Assembly: GCA_951812785.1 (NCBI GenBank)
Contig: OX638335.1
Location: forward strand, 1,227,902 to 1,291,901
Source: an uncultured Gammaproteobacteria bacterium
Lineage (GTDB): Bacteria; Pseudomonadota; Gammaproteobacteria; UBA4575
Direction: 5' to 3'
Length of the DNA: 64,000 nucleotides
Each line of letters begins with the position of its first letter. Positions within the stretch are counted from its first letter, which is position 1. Made by a program: the position numbers and the translations under genes. Shown here piece after piece: positions 40,740 to 50,088 of this stretch. The notes under the pieces were generated by a model. The model was not told where the DNA came from. It worked only from the letters and a program-made list of their open reading frames with translations, and did no database searches.

Positions 40740-42695
40740 TTATTCCTCTGTTGGTTCTTCTGATTCATCGTTATCGGCTTTTTTGCGTAGTGCCAGGCGT
40801 TGGCAGTGGAAGCTAAGTAGAAATTCGGGGCTGAGTGGATCAGACGATGTGAACTCATGCGGGTCAAAGGCACTCATGATTTCATCCAACTCTTTCTTTC
40901 GATTTTCCAGAAAACCGCCCCGACTACTTTGCAATTGCAGCATATAGGGGTTGAGTTGTTTGTAGATAGTCTGCCAAGTTTCACTGGGTCTATCGGAAAA
41001 GCGCTGCATCAACCGCTCAGCGGTTGTCGGTCTCTTGACGTTAGCAAGGTGCAACGCGAGTTGTTCGATTTTTTCTGCTACCGCCAGCAGACGACCAAAC
41101 AAATAATCGCGTGACTGGTTTTCTCGGTCGAGTGACATGGAAAAATTCCTCCTTTCCCCCGGTTTCGGATGACGTCGGTAATACCCTCGATACAGTGAAC
41201 AGGCAATGCCCAGGTTTCGTTCCCAGTATTCAGTGCTGGCTGGATTGCTTGCCTTGGCTACCGCCAAACGCAAAAGATCATCCGGTAACGGCCTGCCTTC
41301 TACAATACAGGGTAATAATCGTTCTTTCACGCTTTTTTCCAATGCGGGACTACTTTTATCTCCATAACAGACTTCGAAAATGTGCTTTGGAGAGGGTGCG
41401 CCGGGCACCCAGCGGGCTGCACTGTTGGCTTTTCCGGCTTGCCCTTTTTCCGAGTTCACCAAGCGTTGTGGCCAGGCAAATTCTTCATGCCAAAGCTCTA
41501 TCATATTAAGATATTCACAAGCCATAAAGTCGCGGTAGTAGGTTACCGCCATCCGACCAGGTGTGGCGGAATCCAACGCCATGATAACGATGCTATCTGT
41601 CGGCGTTTCTTCGAAATCTTGATGATAACCCTTCATATACTTATTGAGCGCAAGGGCGAATTGCTGCCCCAGATTGATCGATGGGTCAGGTTCTGTCGCA
41701 AACCGGGCGCTGTATTCCGCCGATGCCGACGGCAACGAATGAGTACTCTGCATGGGCTTTGGGATGTCCTTGCCCGATATGGCCCAGGCCACCACCACTT
41801 GGTCACCCTGACGACTAATCAGCCAGCGCAATGCGTTATGCGCCTTTTGGCTAACCTCTGAACTGATATCGGCGACATGGTCTCCTTCTTCTGAAGAAAA
41901 CCTTCCCCGATAAGTAAACCCCTCCTTGTCATTAGAGGATACAAGTTTGGCACCGTCGCCGGTGTGTCGTAACTTCTTTGGGTGACTGCGCGCCAATTTA
42001 GCTTTTTCACCGCTCACCATGCACAAACCTACACATTCACCAGTGGCATTGGCAGCCTCAAAATCTATCCAACTTTGCCGGATTGATTCGTCCTCCCAGG
42101 TTCTCTCTTCGAGTTCTCCCGGAATTCTGACCGACCAACAGATAAGCGCATCCCCCTGCTCTCTCTTTTGTTTCTGTTTTGGAAGCACTTTGAACAATTC
42201 GGGTAAAGGACAGTCTTCCGTCACTTCATAGGGCCAGGTCGTCAGCAGTTGATCGCGCTCATCAACGTGACAAACCTTCCTGCTGATCAGATCATGTATC
42301 ACGGCCTTTTTACATATGTACCTATAAACCGCCTTCACCTTGTCGGTGGCGTAATTCGACTTGCACCAGGTTTGAAGCTGCTCTTTGTAACTGCCAAAAT
42401 AGTACTTTTTGCACCCACCAAATGTTTGGTAGTCCCCCGCAACGTATTGCAGCTTGTCCGCTAGGGGATGCGCTGCTTCGCCGCTGGTTCTGCCGGCTGA
42501 TTGTTCCGTCGCTGGCAGAATAATCTGTAGCGGCATAACGCTTGCTTCCATGAAGTTACCTTGTCCATCCAGTACGATATTGATGTGTGCATTCTGTATC
42601 GTGTGCCCGACAGGCAATAGCGGCTGCCCACTATCCGCCGGTTCATACTCGCTGGCTTTTTCGTAGGTTGCGTATAATTTTGCCATCCAACTCAT
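40740..42695 (-). CDS. cas8c: Cas8c (Csd1), large subunit of type I-C Cascade, locus 2
   Basis: A 651-residue Csd1-family protein: MSWMAKLYATYEKASEYEPA, then IPGELEERTWEDESI, GAKLVSSNDKEGFTYRGRFS, KAHNALRWLISRQGDQVVVA, SIVIMALDSATPGRMAVTYY and NFSMSLDRENQSRDYLFGRL near the C-terminus. The start overlaps the cas5 stop by 4 bp. It is about 25 residues longer than its locus 1 counterpart and similar only in family motifs, so the two loci were acquired separately. Confidence 0.93.
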   Translation of the reverse strand: MSWMAKLYATYEKASEYEPADSGQPLLPVGHTIQNAHINIVLDGQGNFMEASVMPLQIILPATEQSAGRTSGEAAHPLADKLQYVAGDYQTFGGCKKYYFGSYKEQLQTWCKSNYATDKVKAVYRYICKKAVIHDLISRKVCHVDERDQLLTTWPYEVTEDCPLPELFKVLPKQKQKREQGDALICWSVRIPGELEERTWEDESIRQSWIDFEAANATGECVGLCMVSGEKAKLARSHPKKLRHTGDGAKLVSSNDKEGFTYRGRFSSEEGDHVADISSEVSQKAHNALRWLISRQGDQVVVAWAISGKDIPKPMQSTHSLPSASAEYSARFATEPDPSINLGQQFALALNKYMKGYHQDFEETPTDSIVIMALDSATPGRMAVTYYRDFMACEYLNMIELWHEEFAWPQRLVNSEKGQAGKANSAARWVPGAPSPKHIFEVCYGDKSSPALEKSVKERLLPCIVEGRPLPDDLLRLAVAKASNPASTEYWERNLGIACSLYRGYYRRHPKPGERRNFSMSLDRENQSRDYLFGRLLAVAEKIEQLALHLANVKRPTTAERLMQRFSDRPSETWQTIYKQLNPYMLQLQSSRGGFLENRKKELDEIMSAFDPHEFTSSDPLSPEFLLSFHCQRLALRKKADNDESEEPTEE

Positions 42696-43414
42696 AGCGC
42701 TGCTTCCTCGGTTGTTACATCGAGAATATTTTCACCGATGTTGAACATCTTGGGCTCCATTGCGCATATCCGATCACGCATATCACATTCCTCCGGGCGA
42801 GGGAACTCAAGTACGCCTTGTCGCATCGTTGCCTGCCACAGTCGTTTGTACATCTCATTCACACCCGTTTCATCCGGATAATCAAAGCCGTGGAACATCC
42901 GACCGAAACCTAATTCATCAATATCGTCATAATATCCGGTGCCGTCATCAAATTCGCAGGGTTCGACATAGCCTTGGCAATCCCTAACGCCAAGGAAAAC
43001 ATCCTGCCTGCCACCTTTTTCCAGCATACGCCTGGCTATCGCGTAGTGCTTACCGTCGACTCTGTCCTGCGCTAATTCCGGCCTGTGGTGATTCCATTCA
43101 AAGTGAGCCTGCACCTGATATTCCACATCTCTCAGAAAGGTATAAATCGAAAGATCATTGCCAGCCTTCGCCCATTTCAATGGTTTCGTCCCCTTAGTCT
43201 GGGTGCGAATCGGCTTTATCACCCGCACTTTATCAACGATCCAGATGAAGGTCGGCTTCCAATATATTGATTTGAGTACGCCTTTTATAGCTTCATAGGT
43301 CGGCACATGGTAGGAACATTTCTCGCCACCGATGCGGGTAATAGGGTCTGCAAACAAGGCATATCTGCCATACAATTTAAAGCTGATGGTGTTCTTGGGT
43401 GTTTGCCGCGTCAT
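42692..43414 (-). CDS. cas5c: Cas5c, crRNA-processing subunit, locus 2
   Basis: A 240-residue Cas5 of type I-C: NTISFKLYGRYALFADPITR, SYHVPTYEAIKGVLKSIYWK, IVDKVRVIKPIRTQTKG. In this subtype it cuts the repeat RNA, so the operon needs no cas6. It overlaps cas3 by 4 bp (ATGA) and cas8c by 4 bp. No break is seen. Confidence 0.92.
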   Translation of the reverse strand: MTRQTPKNTISFKLYGRYALFADPITRIGGEKCSYHVPTYEAIKGVLKSIYWKPTFIWIVDKVRVIKPIRTQTKGTKPLKWAKAGNDLSIYTFLRDVEYQVQAHFEWNHHRPELAQDRVDGKHYAIARRMLEKGGRQDVFLGVRDCQGYVEPCEFDDGTGYYDDIDELGFGRMFHGFDYPDETGVNEMYKRLWQATMRQGVLEFPRPEECDMRDRICAMEPKMFNIGENILDVTTEEAAL

Positions 43415-45885
43415 AGGATTATCGCCCCCATTTTATTCACTGACTGCTCGGTCAAACCAAACTGCTCGCTGTAATATTGATCATTCAGATAATAAATGCC
43501 ATACCCTGGTTGTATTTCATGGACAGCACCTGCGTCTTGTAATTTTTTCCACACATTGGGGAATACATTGACACTGTATCTCTGGGCCTTTCGCAGCAAC
43601 CCGTAGTAGTCTTTGGGGTCAATGATTTTGTCCGCACCACAAAGTGCGGTAAGAATAGATTTTCCGTCTTTATAAGGCACGATAACGGCCTGTGTCGGCG
43701 CATCAATCGCCTTGAATTGTCGCCCGGCTTCCATGAAGGACTGGCTCAAAAGGCTTGGATCTTTTTTGACAGGGCAGTTTTTGTTGTCACTCAGCAAGCT
43801 AAGCAGAGTATCGTCCCGCACAAAATCCCCTTTATTTATTTTGTAGTCCATCGCATCACGCTGCCCATAGAAGTAATAACCAAAGTATTGACTAATGGCC
43901 TCGGTCGAGAAAATATCCTCAAAGTTTTCATCCAGAACACGCGCCGCATTTCTTTTACCCTCTTCAATATCTTTCAACATTCCGGTAGATTCGGTATCAG
44001 GCTCTATCAGATACAAGGTGCCTTTTCTTGGGGTTCCATCTTCATTGCGCAGTTCACCATGCCGGTTACAGCGCCCGGCAGCTTGGGCGATGGAATCCAG
44101 ACCGGCCAGAAAGCGTACGACATTGGCGAACGAAATATCAACACCGGCTTCCACCAATTGGGTGCTGATGCAAAGAACCGGCAAGCCATCTTTCAGCCGT
44201 TGGCGAATCTTGTTGAGGATGCGCTCTCGGTGTTCAGGGCATTGATTCGTGCTCATGTGAAACAACACTGTTTCATCAGTTATTTCTTGCTGACACAGCG
44301 TGTACAGTTTTTGCGCCCAGGCCTTGGTGTTGACAATCACGAGGCAGTTGCCATCGCCATGCAGTGCTTTGATGGCCAATTCGACAATTTCTGCTGCCTT
44401 GTAACCGCCGGGGTGACGACAGTTTTTCAACTCAACCCGGTTAAGTTGTTCAAACAAACCTGTAACATCATGTGCTAGTTCATTGTCTGGCGGGATATCC
44501 AATTGGCCCAAAGGAGCGGAGTGCAAGCGGTTGAGTAATGGTTGCGTGGCAGTACATAAAACAGCAGTGCTGCGAGCATGCTTTACAAGAAAATTCAGTG
44601 CGCCACAGAATAGATAGGTGCACTTTATTGGCAGGGTTTGGATTTCATCAAAAATCAACACGCTGTTTGCCAATTGATGCAAACGGCGAACGCTGCCGGT
44701 TCCACCACTGAAACATACTTCCAGGAACTGCACCATGGTGGTTAGCACAATCGGGCTGTCCCAATTCTCCGCTACCAATTTGTTCCGCCAGTTTTGTTTT
44801 CCCAGATCCAGATTCGAATGCTGTTCCAGCACCCACGGCCAGGCATCTTGTGGTTGCTCCAGCACCTTGCGGATTTCAGTGGCATTCTGGTCGATGATAG
44901 AGGTGTAAGGGATGATATAGATAACTCTATCCAGCTCGTGTTTGGCCGCATGATGCAAGGCGTAACGCAGACTGGCGTAAGTTTTACCCCCGCCTGTCGG
45001 CACGGTCAGTGTATACATGCCTTGGGGTTCGGCGGCTCTTTGGCAGCAATCGTCGGAAATCTTTTGCCGCAAGTGATCTATTGGTTTAGCTGGCGTCAAG
45101 TTGGCAATAAATTGCTCGCAACGCGCAATGGCAATGTTCCATGAAAAATATTGTTGCCTGTCGATTCGCTCGCTCTGGCGTGATGGCGTTTCAAATTCAG
45201 CACTATTCAATCGGTCTGCATCAATCAGGCAACTGAACATGAAGCGGGCAAGAAATCCTAGATTAAAGTGTCCTGCTTGAGTAACTTCTTGCTGCTTGCC
45301 GGATAGACCGGCAACGGTCATCGTCATTTGATAAAGCGCATTGACTGTTTCCGCATTGATAAGCTGGTCGATATTGTCACTTATTAGGGATTTGTCGGCG
45401 ACATTAGAACACTCTTTCAGGTGCGTCAGATCATCGTCCTTGTCCATTCGTTGTTTAAATTTCGGTTTGCCGTCCTCGCCTATGCAATCAATCAGTCCGC
45501 TATGATGCGAGGCAATGCACAAGGCCAACATCTGAGCCACGAGATAATATTTCCTGTCATTTTCCCCACTGTTGTCCGAATTCTTTATCAGTTGTTGAAA
45601 AACATACTGGGCACCAGCAGTTGAGTGGTCTATTTTTCCTTTACGTTTCCTCACGTCTTGAAAATCCGCATCGTCTTTATCAAGGTCGCCCGTCGCGGAT
45701 TTGATGTAATCCTGAAACTCCTTGCTGTATTTCCCAAAATCATGGAGCAAGCCAAGTAGTTTCCCGGCCTTTTTTTGTCCAATCTTCCCTGCAAATCTTT
45801 CAGACAACTCACCCACTTCTATCAAATGAACCTCCAAAGGTTGGCTGACATTGTCTGATTTACGTTTGTGCGCGATTGGTTTCAA
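43411..45885 (-). CDS. cas3: Cas3 helicase-nuclease, locus 2
   Basis: An 824-residue Cas3 with HD domain LLHDFGKYSKEFQDYI (HD near residue 46), Walker [17 protein letters not shown] near 296, DEIQTLP (variant DEAH box) near 413 and [15 protein letters not shown] motif VI. The start is TTG at 45885, with GGGGG seven bases upstream. It heads a four-gene operon cas3-cas5c-cas8c-cas7 with overlapping starts and stops, so all four are probably made together. All motifs needed for target degradation are present. Confidence 0.94.
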   Translation of the reverse strand: MKPIAHKRKSDNVSQPLEVHLIEVGELSERFAGKIGQKKAGKLLGLLHDFGKYSKEFQDYIKSATGDLDKDDADFQDVRKRKGKIDHSTAGAQYVFQQLIKNSDNSGENDRKYYLVAQMLALCIASHHSGLIDCIGEDGKPKFKQRMDKDDDLTHLKECSNVADKSLISDNIDQLINAETVNALYQMTMTVAGLSGKQQEVTQAGHFNLGFLARFMFSCLIDADRLNSAEFETPSRQSERIDRQQYFSWNIAIARCEQFIANLTPAKPIDHLRQKISDDCCQRAAEPQGMYTLTVPTGGGKTYASLRYALHHAAKHELDRVIYIIPYTSIIDQNATEIRKVLEQPQDAWPWVLEQHSNLDLGKQNWRNKLVAENWDSPIVLTTMVQFLEVCFSGGTGSVRRLHQLANSVLIFDEIQTLPIKCTYLFCGALNFLVKHARSTAVLCTATQPLLNRLHSAPLGQLDIPPDNELAHDVTGLFEQLNRVELKNCRHPGGYKAAEIVELAIKALHGDGNCLVIVNTKAWAQKLYTLCQQEITDETVLFHMSTNQCPEHRERILNKIRQRLKDGLPVLCISTQLVEAGVDISFANVVRFLAGLDSIAQAAGRCNRHGELRNEDGTPRKGTLYLIEPDTESTGMLKDIEEGKRNAARVLDENFEDIFSTEAISQYFGYYFYGQRDAMDYKINKGDFVRDDTLLSLLSDNKNCPVKKDPSLLSQSFMEAGRQFKAIDAPTQAVIVPYKDGKSILTALCGADKIIDPKDYYGLLRKAQRYSVNVFPNVWKKLQDAGAVHEIQPGYGIYYLNDQYYSEQFGLTEQSVNKMGAIIL

Positions 45886-45927
45886 GAAGCTACCCCCTTA
45901 TTGGTCGCATCAGTATAATGTATCAGA

Positions 45928-45964
45928 CTTTGGAACCCTACCCTGATTTAGAAGGGATTAAGAC
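45928..45964. repeat. Possible orphan CRISPR-type repeat
   Basis: A single 37-base stretch from CTTTGGAACCCTACCC to GGGATTAAGAC resembles the length and the ATTRARAC end of several CRISPR repeat families (not type I-C), with CCCT/AGGG able to pair. It lies 43 bp upstream of cas3 of locus 2. No second copy was found, so it is at most a relic. Confidence 0.25.
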
Positions 45965-47283
45965 CGCACATCCGTGCGCGAAGAAGTAGTCCACCTGAAC
46001 GGCACCGAGAGACTATCGCCAGATCTGCGCTCATTATTCTCTAGACCAGGTTGTCTCTGCAATCTGGTAGCCCAAGGCGCATGGCCCCGAAGCCCGTAGA
46101 ATAAGCGGTGTTGCGGGCATCATCGGTAGAAACCAAACTCCTGCTCTATCATATAGACGACTGCGTGGCGCTAGTGGCAGTCCCGAGCGAACATGTCTCT
46201 GAAATTGAGCGCGCTCATTCTGCAAACAGAGGGTAATAAAGGGGAAAATCAACTGCACCTCTGCGCACATCCGTGCTCAAAATCAACAAAGTTTTGACTA
46301 CCTGAACAATGCCGGGATCCCCCAAATAAATGCATGCTGGGGCCACGCCGAACACCGGCGGAGTAACCGCTAGTGCCGACTGATTCAACTCGCGTGCCAC
46401 GATAGATATATCCCGTCACTGCGTTTCCCGTAAAGCGCGAAGTTTTAATACGACCGGACCTTTGGGTGGGCATAACACAGCCAGTCATTGCTTGTGTCGC
46501 AGGTGTCGCTGTCATGGAGGCAGTGAGCCCGCAATATCCAGAAACCCACCGAAACGGGCAATTGTGCGGATATTACGGATTGTGCGTATAGGGATTCAGT
46601 ACCCGGAGATCAAGTTCCTGGGGGACAACCTCTGCGACACATGACGCCGATAAGCCGATCGCTGTCGCCCCAGTCGCAACTGCCGCTGTCGCAGATATGC
46701 AATCCCGGCCCTGCGCGGCCTGACGCTGGCCGAATGGAGAGGATAAAACAGGAGGGTAACAAAGTAGTCAAAATGCCAACAACGGGAAACGGACGATGAG
46801 AGTTTTTATTTTTCGCGAAGTGGTAGCCATAGCCACCCGGTCCGGTCACTTCGCCGGAAGGGCCCGAGAATTCGAGCCGCAAAACGTCGGTGCGCCTTCT
46901 TCGCAATAGAGCGATCCCTAAATTTTCCCTTTTGCTAGAACTCTGCTTGTTTCTCCGAGGCTTAAGATATGCAAGAGCTTGTCTTTACCAGCTTGGCCTT
47001 TAAGGCAATATCGCACATAAACTGAAAACTGCGACACGACCCAAAAATCCCGGGGTGATCCAAAAAACGTCTTCAGGGGCACCCGGGGGACTCTCATCAC
47101 GGCGCCGAAGGGGGCACGATGCTGGCCGGGTCCTTTGATTTTTTTCGCACACCTTTTGGACGTATTGACATGAGACGTGCCAAACGTTTTCGCCTCGTCA
47201 GCCGACGACCTGCATCACTTCCTCGGGTTTTCGGCACGTCGCTAAGAAATTGTGCGACGCGAAGACATCCCGGTGCTTCGCGC
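45965..47283. other. 1.3-kb stretch with no recognised gene
   Basis: Several open frames on both strands (for example minus 46610-46906 and minus 46918-47100) show no recognised family, so they are not called. The short hairpin GCACATCCGTGC occurs twice, at 45966-45977 and 46265-46276, each followed some 20-30 bases later by CCTGAAC and then CCG, so two diverged copies of a longer repeat may be present. Composition is mixed, intermediate between core and island. Confidence 0.5.
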
Positions 47284-47647
47284 GCGCCTTTTCCGCCCTG
47301 GTCAACCCCTATCAATCCTTCGGCTGGCAGTGGTCGCGGCATGGCGATGTAATCGCCTCCATCCGCGTGCGCACTGAACCGCACCGGGTAATCCTTACCG
47401 ACATCGAAGCGACGGCGAAGATTGGAAGGACGAGAGCTATCCGGTCCATCTGGACTGGACCGCCTTCCACCTTGGCGATGAAAGGCCGTGGTTCCTCTGC
47501 CCTACCCGTGGTTGTGGTCGGCGCGTGGCGATCCTTGACGGTGGCGGTATCTTCGCCTACCGGCACTGTTACCAGTTGGCCTACCTAAGCCAGCGGGAAA
47601 CCAGGGATGGCCGCAAAGCTGAACTACCTGTCCAGTATGGGGGCTAA
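47284..47647 (+). pseudogene. Fragment of a mobile-element-associated conserved protein
   Basis: Two frames together read YQSFGWQWSRHGDVIASIRV then, after a shift near 47400, EDWKDESYPVHLDWTAFHLG, RPWFLCPTRGCGRRVAILDG and YRHCYQLAYLSQRETRDG, ending in TAA at 47647. The cysteine/histidine pattern (CPTRGCG, HCYQLAY) suggests a zinc-binding domain. Proteins of this kind are widespread near integrative elements; the function is not known to me. N-terminus and C-terminus are both incomplete. It is the last island feature before the tRNA gene. Confidence 0.6.
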
Positions 47648-47713
47648 TTGGGGGACTATTTGCGAAATAATAAGAAAAATATTCATTATAATCAGTGTTT
47701 TAACGCTTTCATA

Positions 47714-47803
47714 TGGCGGAGAGGGAGGGATTCGAACCCCCGGACGGTTTAACCCGTCAACGGTTTTCAAGACCGCCGCATTCGACCACTCTGCCACCTC
47801 TCC
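47714..47803 (-). tRNA. tRNA-Ser (UGA anticodon)
   Basis: The minus strand gives a 90-nt class II tRNA. The acceptor stem is GGAGAGG / CCTCTCC with discriminator G and encoded CCA, the anticodon loop is CTTGAAA with anticodon TGA, a long variable arm follows (GTTGACGGGTTAAACCGTC), and the T-loop is GGTTCGAATCC. Its 3' end faces the accessory region to the left, the usual side for island integration. Confidence 0.97.
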
Positions 47804-48263
47804 GAATTTAGTCTAATACACACAAGTAAGCTATTGATTACTGTAAGCATAATACAGATTGCTTAATTGGAATGGCTTTTTACCATAACCACTACACCTG
47901 AGCCACACATAATTTACTGTGTGGCAAATAAAAATATCAAATATTTATTATAAACACCCACTAATTTTAATCTCTACGTTGTCGATGTAAAACTGACCTA
48001 GGTCATTATCAAGCTATAATTGATGCTCTCACCACAGCCTCAAACAAAACTGTCAGACCAGATATTTTTCAGCATGATCTAGTCAAACAAGGAAAGACAA
48101 TTTCACATAAGTTACAAATTTTGTATTGAAATAAAAGAATTTATCACCATATTACTGTATATACTTAGACTATTGTCGATAAAACACTAACGCTAGTGGC
48201 AAAGTAAGCGCTAATTTGATACAATCTTGAACATTGACTATTTCTCTATATTGAGGCTATTGA
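47804..48263. other. Gap between tRNA-Ser and the BI-1 family gene
   Basis: 460 bp, AT-rich, with no supported gene. It holds the tRNA-Ser promoter and, near 48215-48225, a -10-like GATACAAT for the next gene. A perfect inverted repeat GCCACACA / TGTGTGGC lies at 47902-47925 with an 8-base loop and no T run, so it is a possible operator rather than a terminator. Confidence 0.5.
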
Positions 48264-48929
48264 ATGAATAACTTTAACCCGTCGATTTCTACCACATCTA
48301 CTGTAAGCATCAATAAGGTGCTTAGAAATACCTATTTATTACTTTCATTTACACTTCTGTTTAGCGCACTAACTGCAGCAGTTTCTATGATGCTTCATGT
48401 AAGCCATATGGTATCTCTAGTTTGTTCATTTGGAGCAATGGGCTTGATATGGTTGGTATTGCCACGCACTGCTCATTCCGCAACAGGCATAGGTGTCGTG
48501 TTTGCTATTACCGGTCTTCTAGGTTTTGGCCTCGGCCCTATTTTAAATCACTACCTTTCTTTATCGAATGGTCCTGAATTAATTGCTACATCATTAGGTG
48601 GCACAGGCATTATTTTCCTTGCACTATCTGGCTACGTACTCACTACTAAACGTGACTTTAGTTTCATGGGCGGATTCTTAATGGTAGGACTGATCATTGC
48701 CATACTAGCAATGGTTGTCAATATATTCTTGCAGATTCCAGCTTTATCATTAGCCCTATCTTCTGCAATTATATTAATTATGAGCGGATTTATTCTGTTT
48801 GATACTAGCCGCATTATTAATGGCGGCGAAACAAACTACGTCAATGCTACTGTGTCTCTATACTTAAGCCTTTATAATATCTTTGTCAGCTTACTTCATA
48901 TTCTAGGCATCTTTGGCGGCGATGATTAA
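48264..48929 (+). CDS. BI-1/YccA-family membrane protein
   Basis: A 221-residue protein with a short hydrophilic N-terminus (about 1-25) and seven hydrophobic helices, including VLRNTYLLLSFTLLFSALTA and SLYLSLYNIFVSLLHILGIF. This is the Bax-inhibitor-1 / YccA pattern; E. coli YccA modulates FtsH. The C-terminus GIFGGDD is the family's usual ending. It is followed by a strong terminator. The exact role here is not shown by the sequence. Confidence 0.9.
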   Translation: MNNFNPSISTTSTVSINKVLRNTYLLLSFTLLFSALTAAVSMMLHVSHMVSLVCSFGAMGLIWLVLPRTAHSATGIGVVFAITGLLGFGLGPILNHYLSLSNGPELIATSLGGTGIIFLALSGYVLTTKRDFSFMGGFLMVGLIIAILAMVVNIFLQIPALSLALSSAIILIMSGFILFDTSRIINGGETNYVNATVSLYLSLYNIFVSLLHILGIFGGDD

Positions 48930-48950
48930 ACTAAGCAGTCATTAAACAAA

Positions 48951-48985
48951 AAAAAGCCCACTGAGCGTTATCAGTGGGCTTTTTT
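48951..48985 (+). terminator. Rho-independent terminator after the BI-1 gene
   Basis: Stem AAAAAGCCCACTGA / TCAGTGGGCTTTTT with loop GCGTTA, 21 bp after the stop codon. Confidence 0.95.
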
Positions 48986-49005
48986 ATTTGACAAGGAAAA
49001 ACTAT

Positions 49006-49191
49006 ATGAATGGAATACAAATAGCCAGCGTAGTATTTCTAGTCTTAATGCTAGTATTTTTGTTTCCACGTGCTAAGCACATGTTTTTTAACAGTCCAAA
49101 AGCAGAATCCGGTGATTGGAATGCAGTACTACTACCATTGCTAGGAGTGATTGGATTTGTAGCACTACTTGTTTGGCTAGTCAGCCAATAA
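49006..49191 (+). CDS. Small two-helix membrane protein
   Basis: A 61-residue protein, MNGIQIASVVFLVLMLVFLF then a short loop with NSPKAESGDWNAVLLP and a second helix ending LVWLVSQ. AAGGA lies about 9-13 bp before the ATG at 49006, supporting that start. No family was recognised; similar small proteins occur in related genomes beside yajQ. It converges on yajQ with 2 bp between the stops. Confidence 0.7.
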   Translation: MNGIQIASVVFLVLMLVFLFPRAKHMFFNSPKAESGDWNAVLLPLLGVIGFVALLVWLVSQ

Positions 49192-49193
49192 GA

Positions 49194-49676
49194 TCAGTCT
49201 CTAAAATTATCAAACTGCAGGGGCACACCTAAATCCTGTTCACGCAGCAATTGCATCGCTTCTTGCAAATCATCTCTTTTCTTCCCGGTCACACGCACTT
49301 TTTCACTTTGAATTTGTGACTGCACTTTCATTTTGCTCTCTTTGATCAGCTTGGTAATTTTTTTAGCTACTTCTGAATTAATACCTTGATTAATAATCAC
49401 ATCTTGTGTCGCACGCTTATTAGCCTCTACCAGATTACCTTTATTGACATAACCAAGATCTATATCACGCTTAACCATTTTTTGTGTAACCACATCGTAA
49501 ATTTGTTTGATTTGGAATTCCACTTCGGCCTCTAATGAGACCGCATTATCCTTAAGCATGATTTTGGCATTACTACCTTTAAAGTCGAAACGATTGCCAA
49601 TTTCTCGGTTTGCTTGATCAATCGCGTTAGATAATTCGTGGGTATCTACTTCAGAGACAATATCGAATGTTGGCAC
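49194..49676 (-). CDS. yajQ: YajQ-family nucleotide-binding protein
   Basis: A 160-residue protein, MPTFDIVSEVDTHELSNAID then NREIGNRFDFKGSNAKI, and the end QEAMQLLREQDLGVPLQFDN FRD typical of YajQ. The two-domain fold binds nucleotides, and c-di-GMP binding has been reported for some members. It is a lone minus-strand gene. Length and ends match the family closely. Confidence 0.95.
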   Translation of the reverse strand: MPTFDIVSEVDTHELSNAIDQANREIGNRFDFKGSNAKIMLKDNAVSLEAEVEFQIKQIYDVVTQKMVKRDIDLGYVNKGNLVEANKRATQDVIINQGINSEVAKKITKLIKESKMKVQSQIQSEKVRVTGKKRDDLQEAMQLLREQDLGVPLQFDNFRD

Positions 49677-49710
49677 TATACTCTCCTAATTTATAACAAA
49701 TAATAATTCC

Positions 49711-50088
49711 ATGAAACACAATGTAATAATTTCTGTCGGCAGTTTCAATGCTGCATTAGCCATCGCTCTTGGTGCATTTGCCGCACACGGTCTGGAAAAA
49801 CATTTAGATGAACGTAGTATTCAAGTATTCAACACTGCCGCTGACTTTCATTTTTGGCATGCTTTAGGGTTAATACTTGTCGGTTTAATTACTAAAAATG
49901 CACCCCAAGAAAATTATTCTGCTATCGCTGGATTGATGAATCTCGGCATTATATTGTTTTGTGGCAGCTTGTATGTATTAAGCACCACTGGCATGAATTG
50001 GCTAGGTATGATCACCCCATTCGGTGGAACTTCCTTTATTATTGCTTGGTGTTGGTTAGCTTGGAAAAGCTTACACAGTAACAGCTAG
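49711..50088 (+). CDS. DUF423-family membrane protein (YgdD-like)
   Basis: A 125-residue protein with four hydrophobic helices: SVGSFNAALAIALGAFAAHG, FHFWHALGLILVGLI, LGIILFCGSLYVLSTTG, TPFGGTSFIIAWCWLAW. AFAAHGLEKHLDERSIQVFN is the DUF423 signature. Function is not established. Its stop overlaps by 4 bp the stop of the convergent MOSC pseudogene. Confidence 0.9.
   Translation: MKHNVIISVGSFNAALAIALGAFAAHGLEKHLDERSIQVFNTAADFHFWHALGLILVGLITKNAPQENYSAIAGLMNLGIILFCGSLYVLSTTGMNWLGMITPFGGTSFIIAWCWLAWKSLHSNS

Noticed and set aside
45886..47283. A CRISPR array for locus 2 upstream of its cas3
   Set aside because: No regularly spaced repeats exist; only one uncertain repeat-like stretch was found.
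47607..47816. A 69-residue open frame covering the tRNA-Ser region
   Set aside because: It lies across a well-formed tRNA gene on the other strand and has no family match.
47902..47925. Terminator at GCCACACA / TGTGTGGC
   Set aside because: There is no T run on either strand and no gene ends nearby in the right direction.
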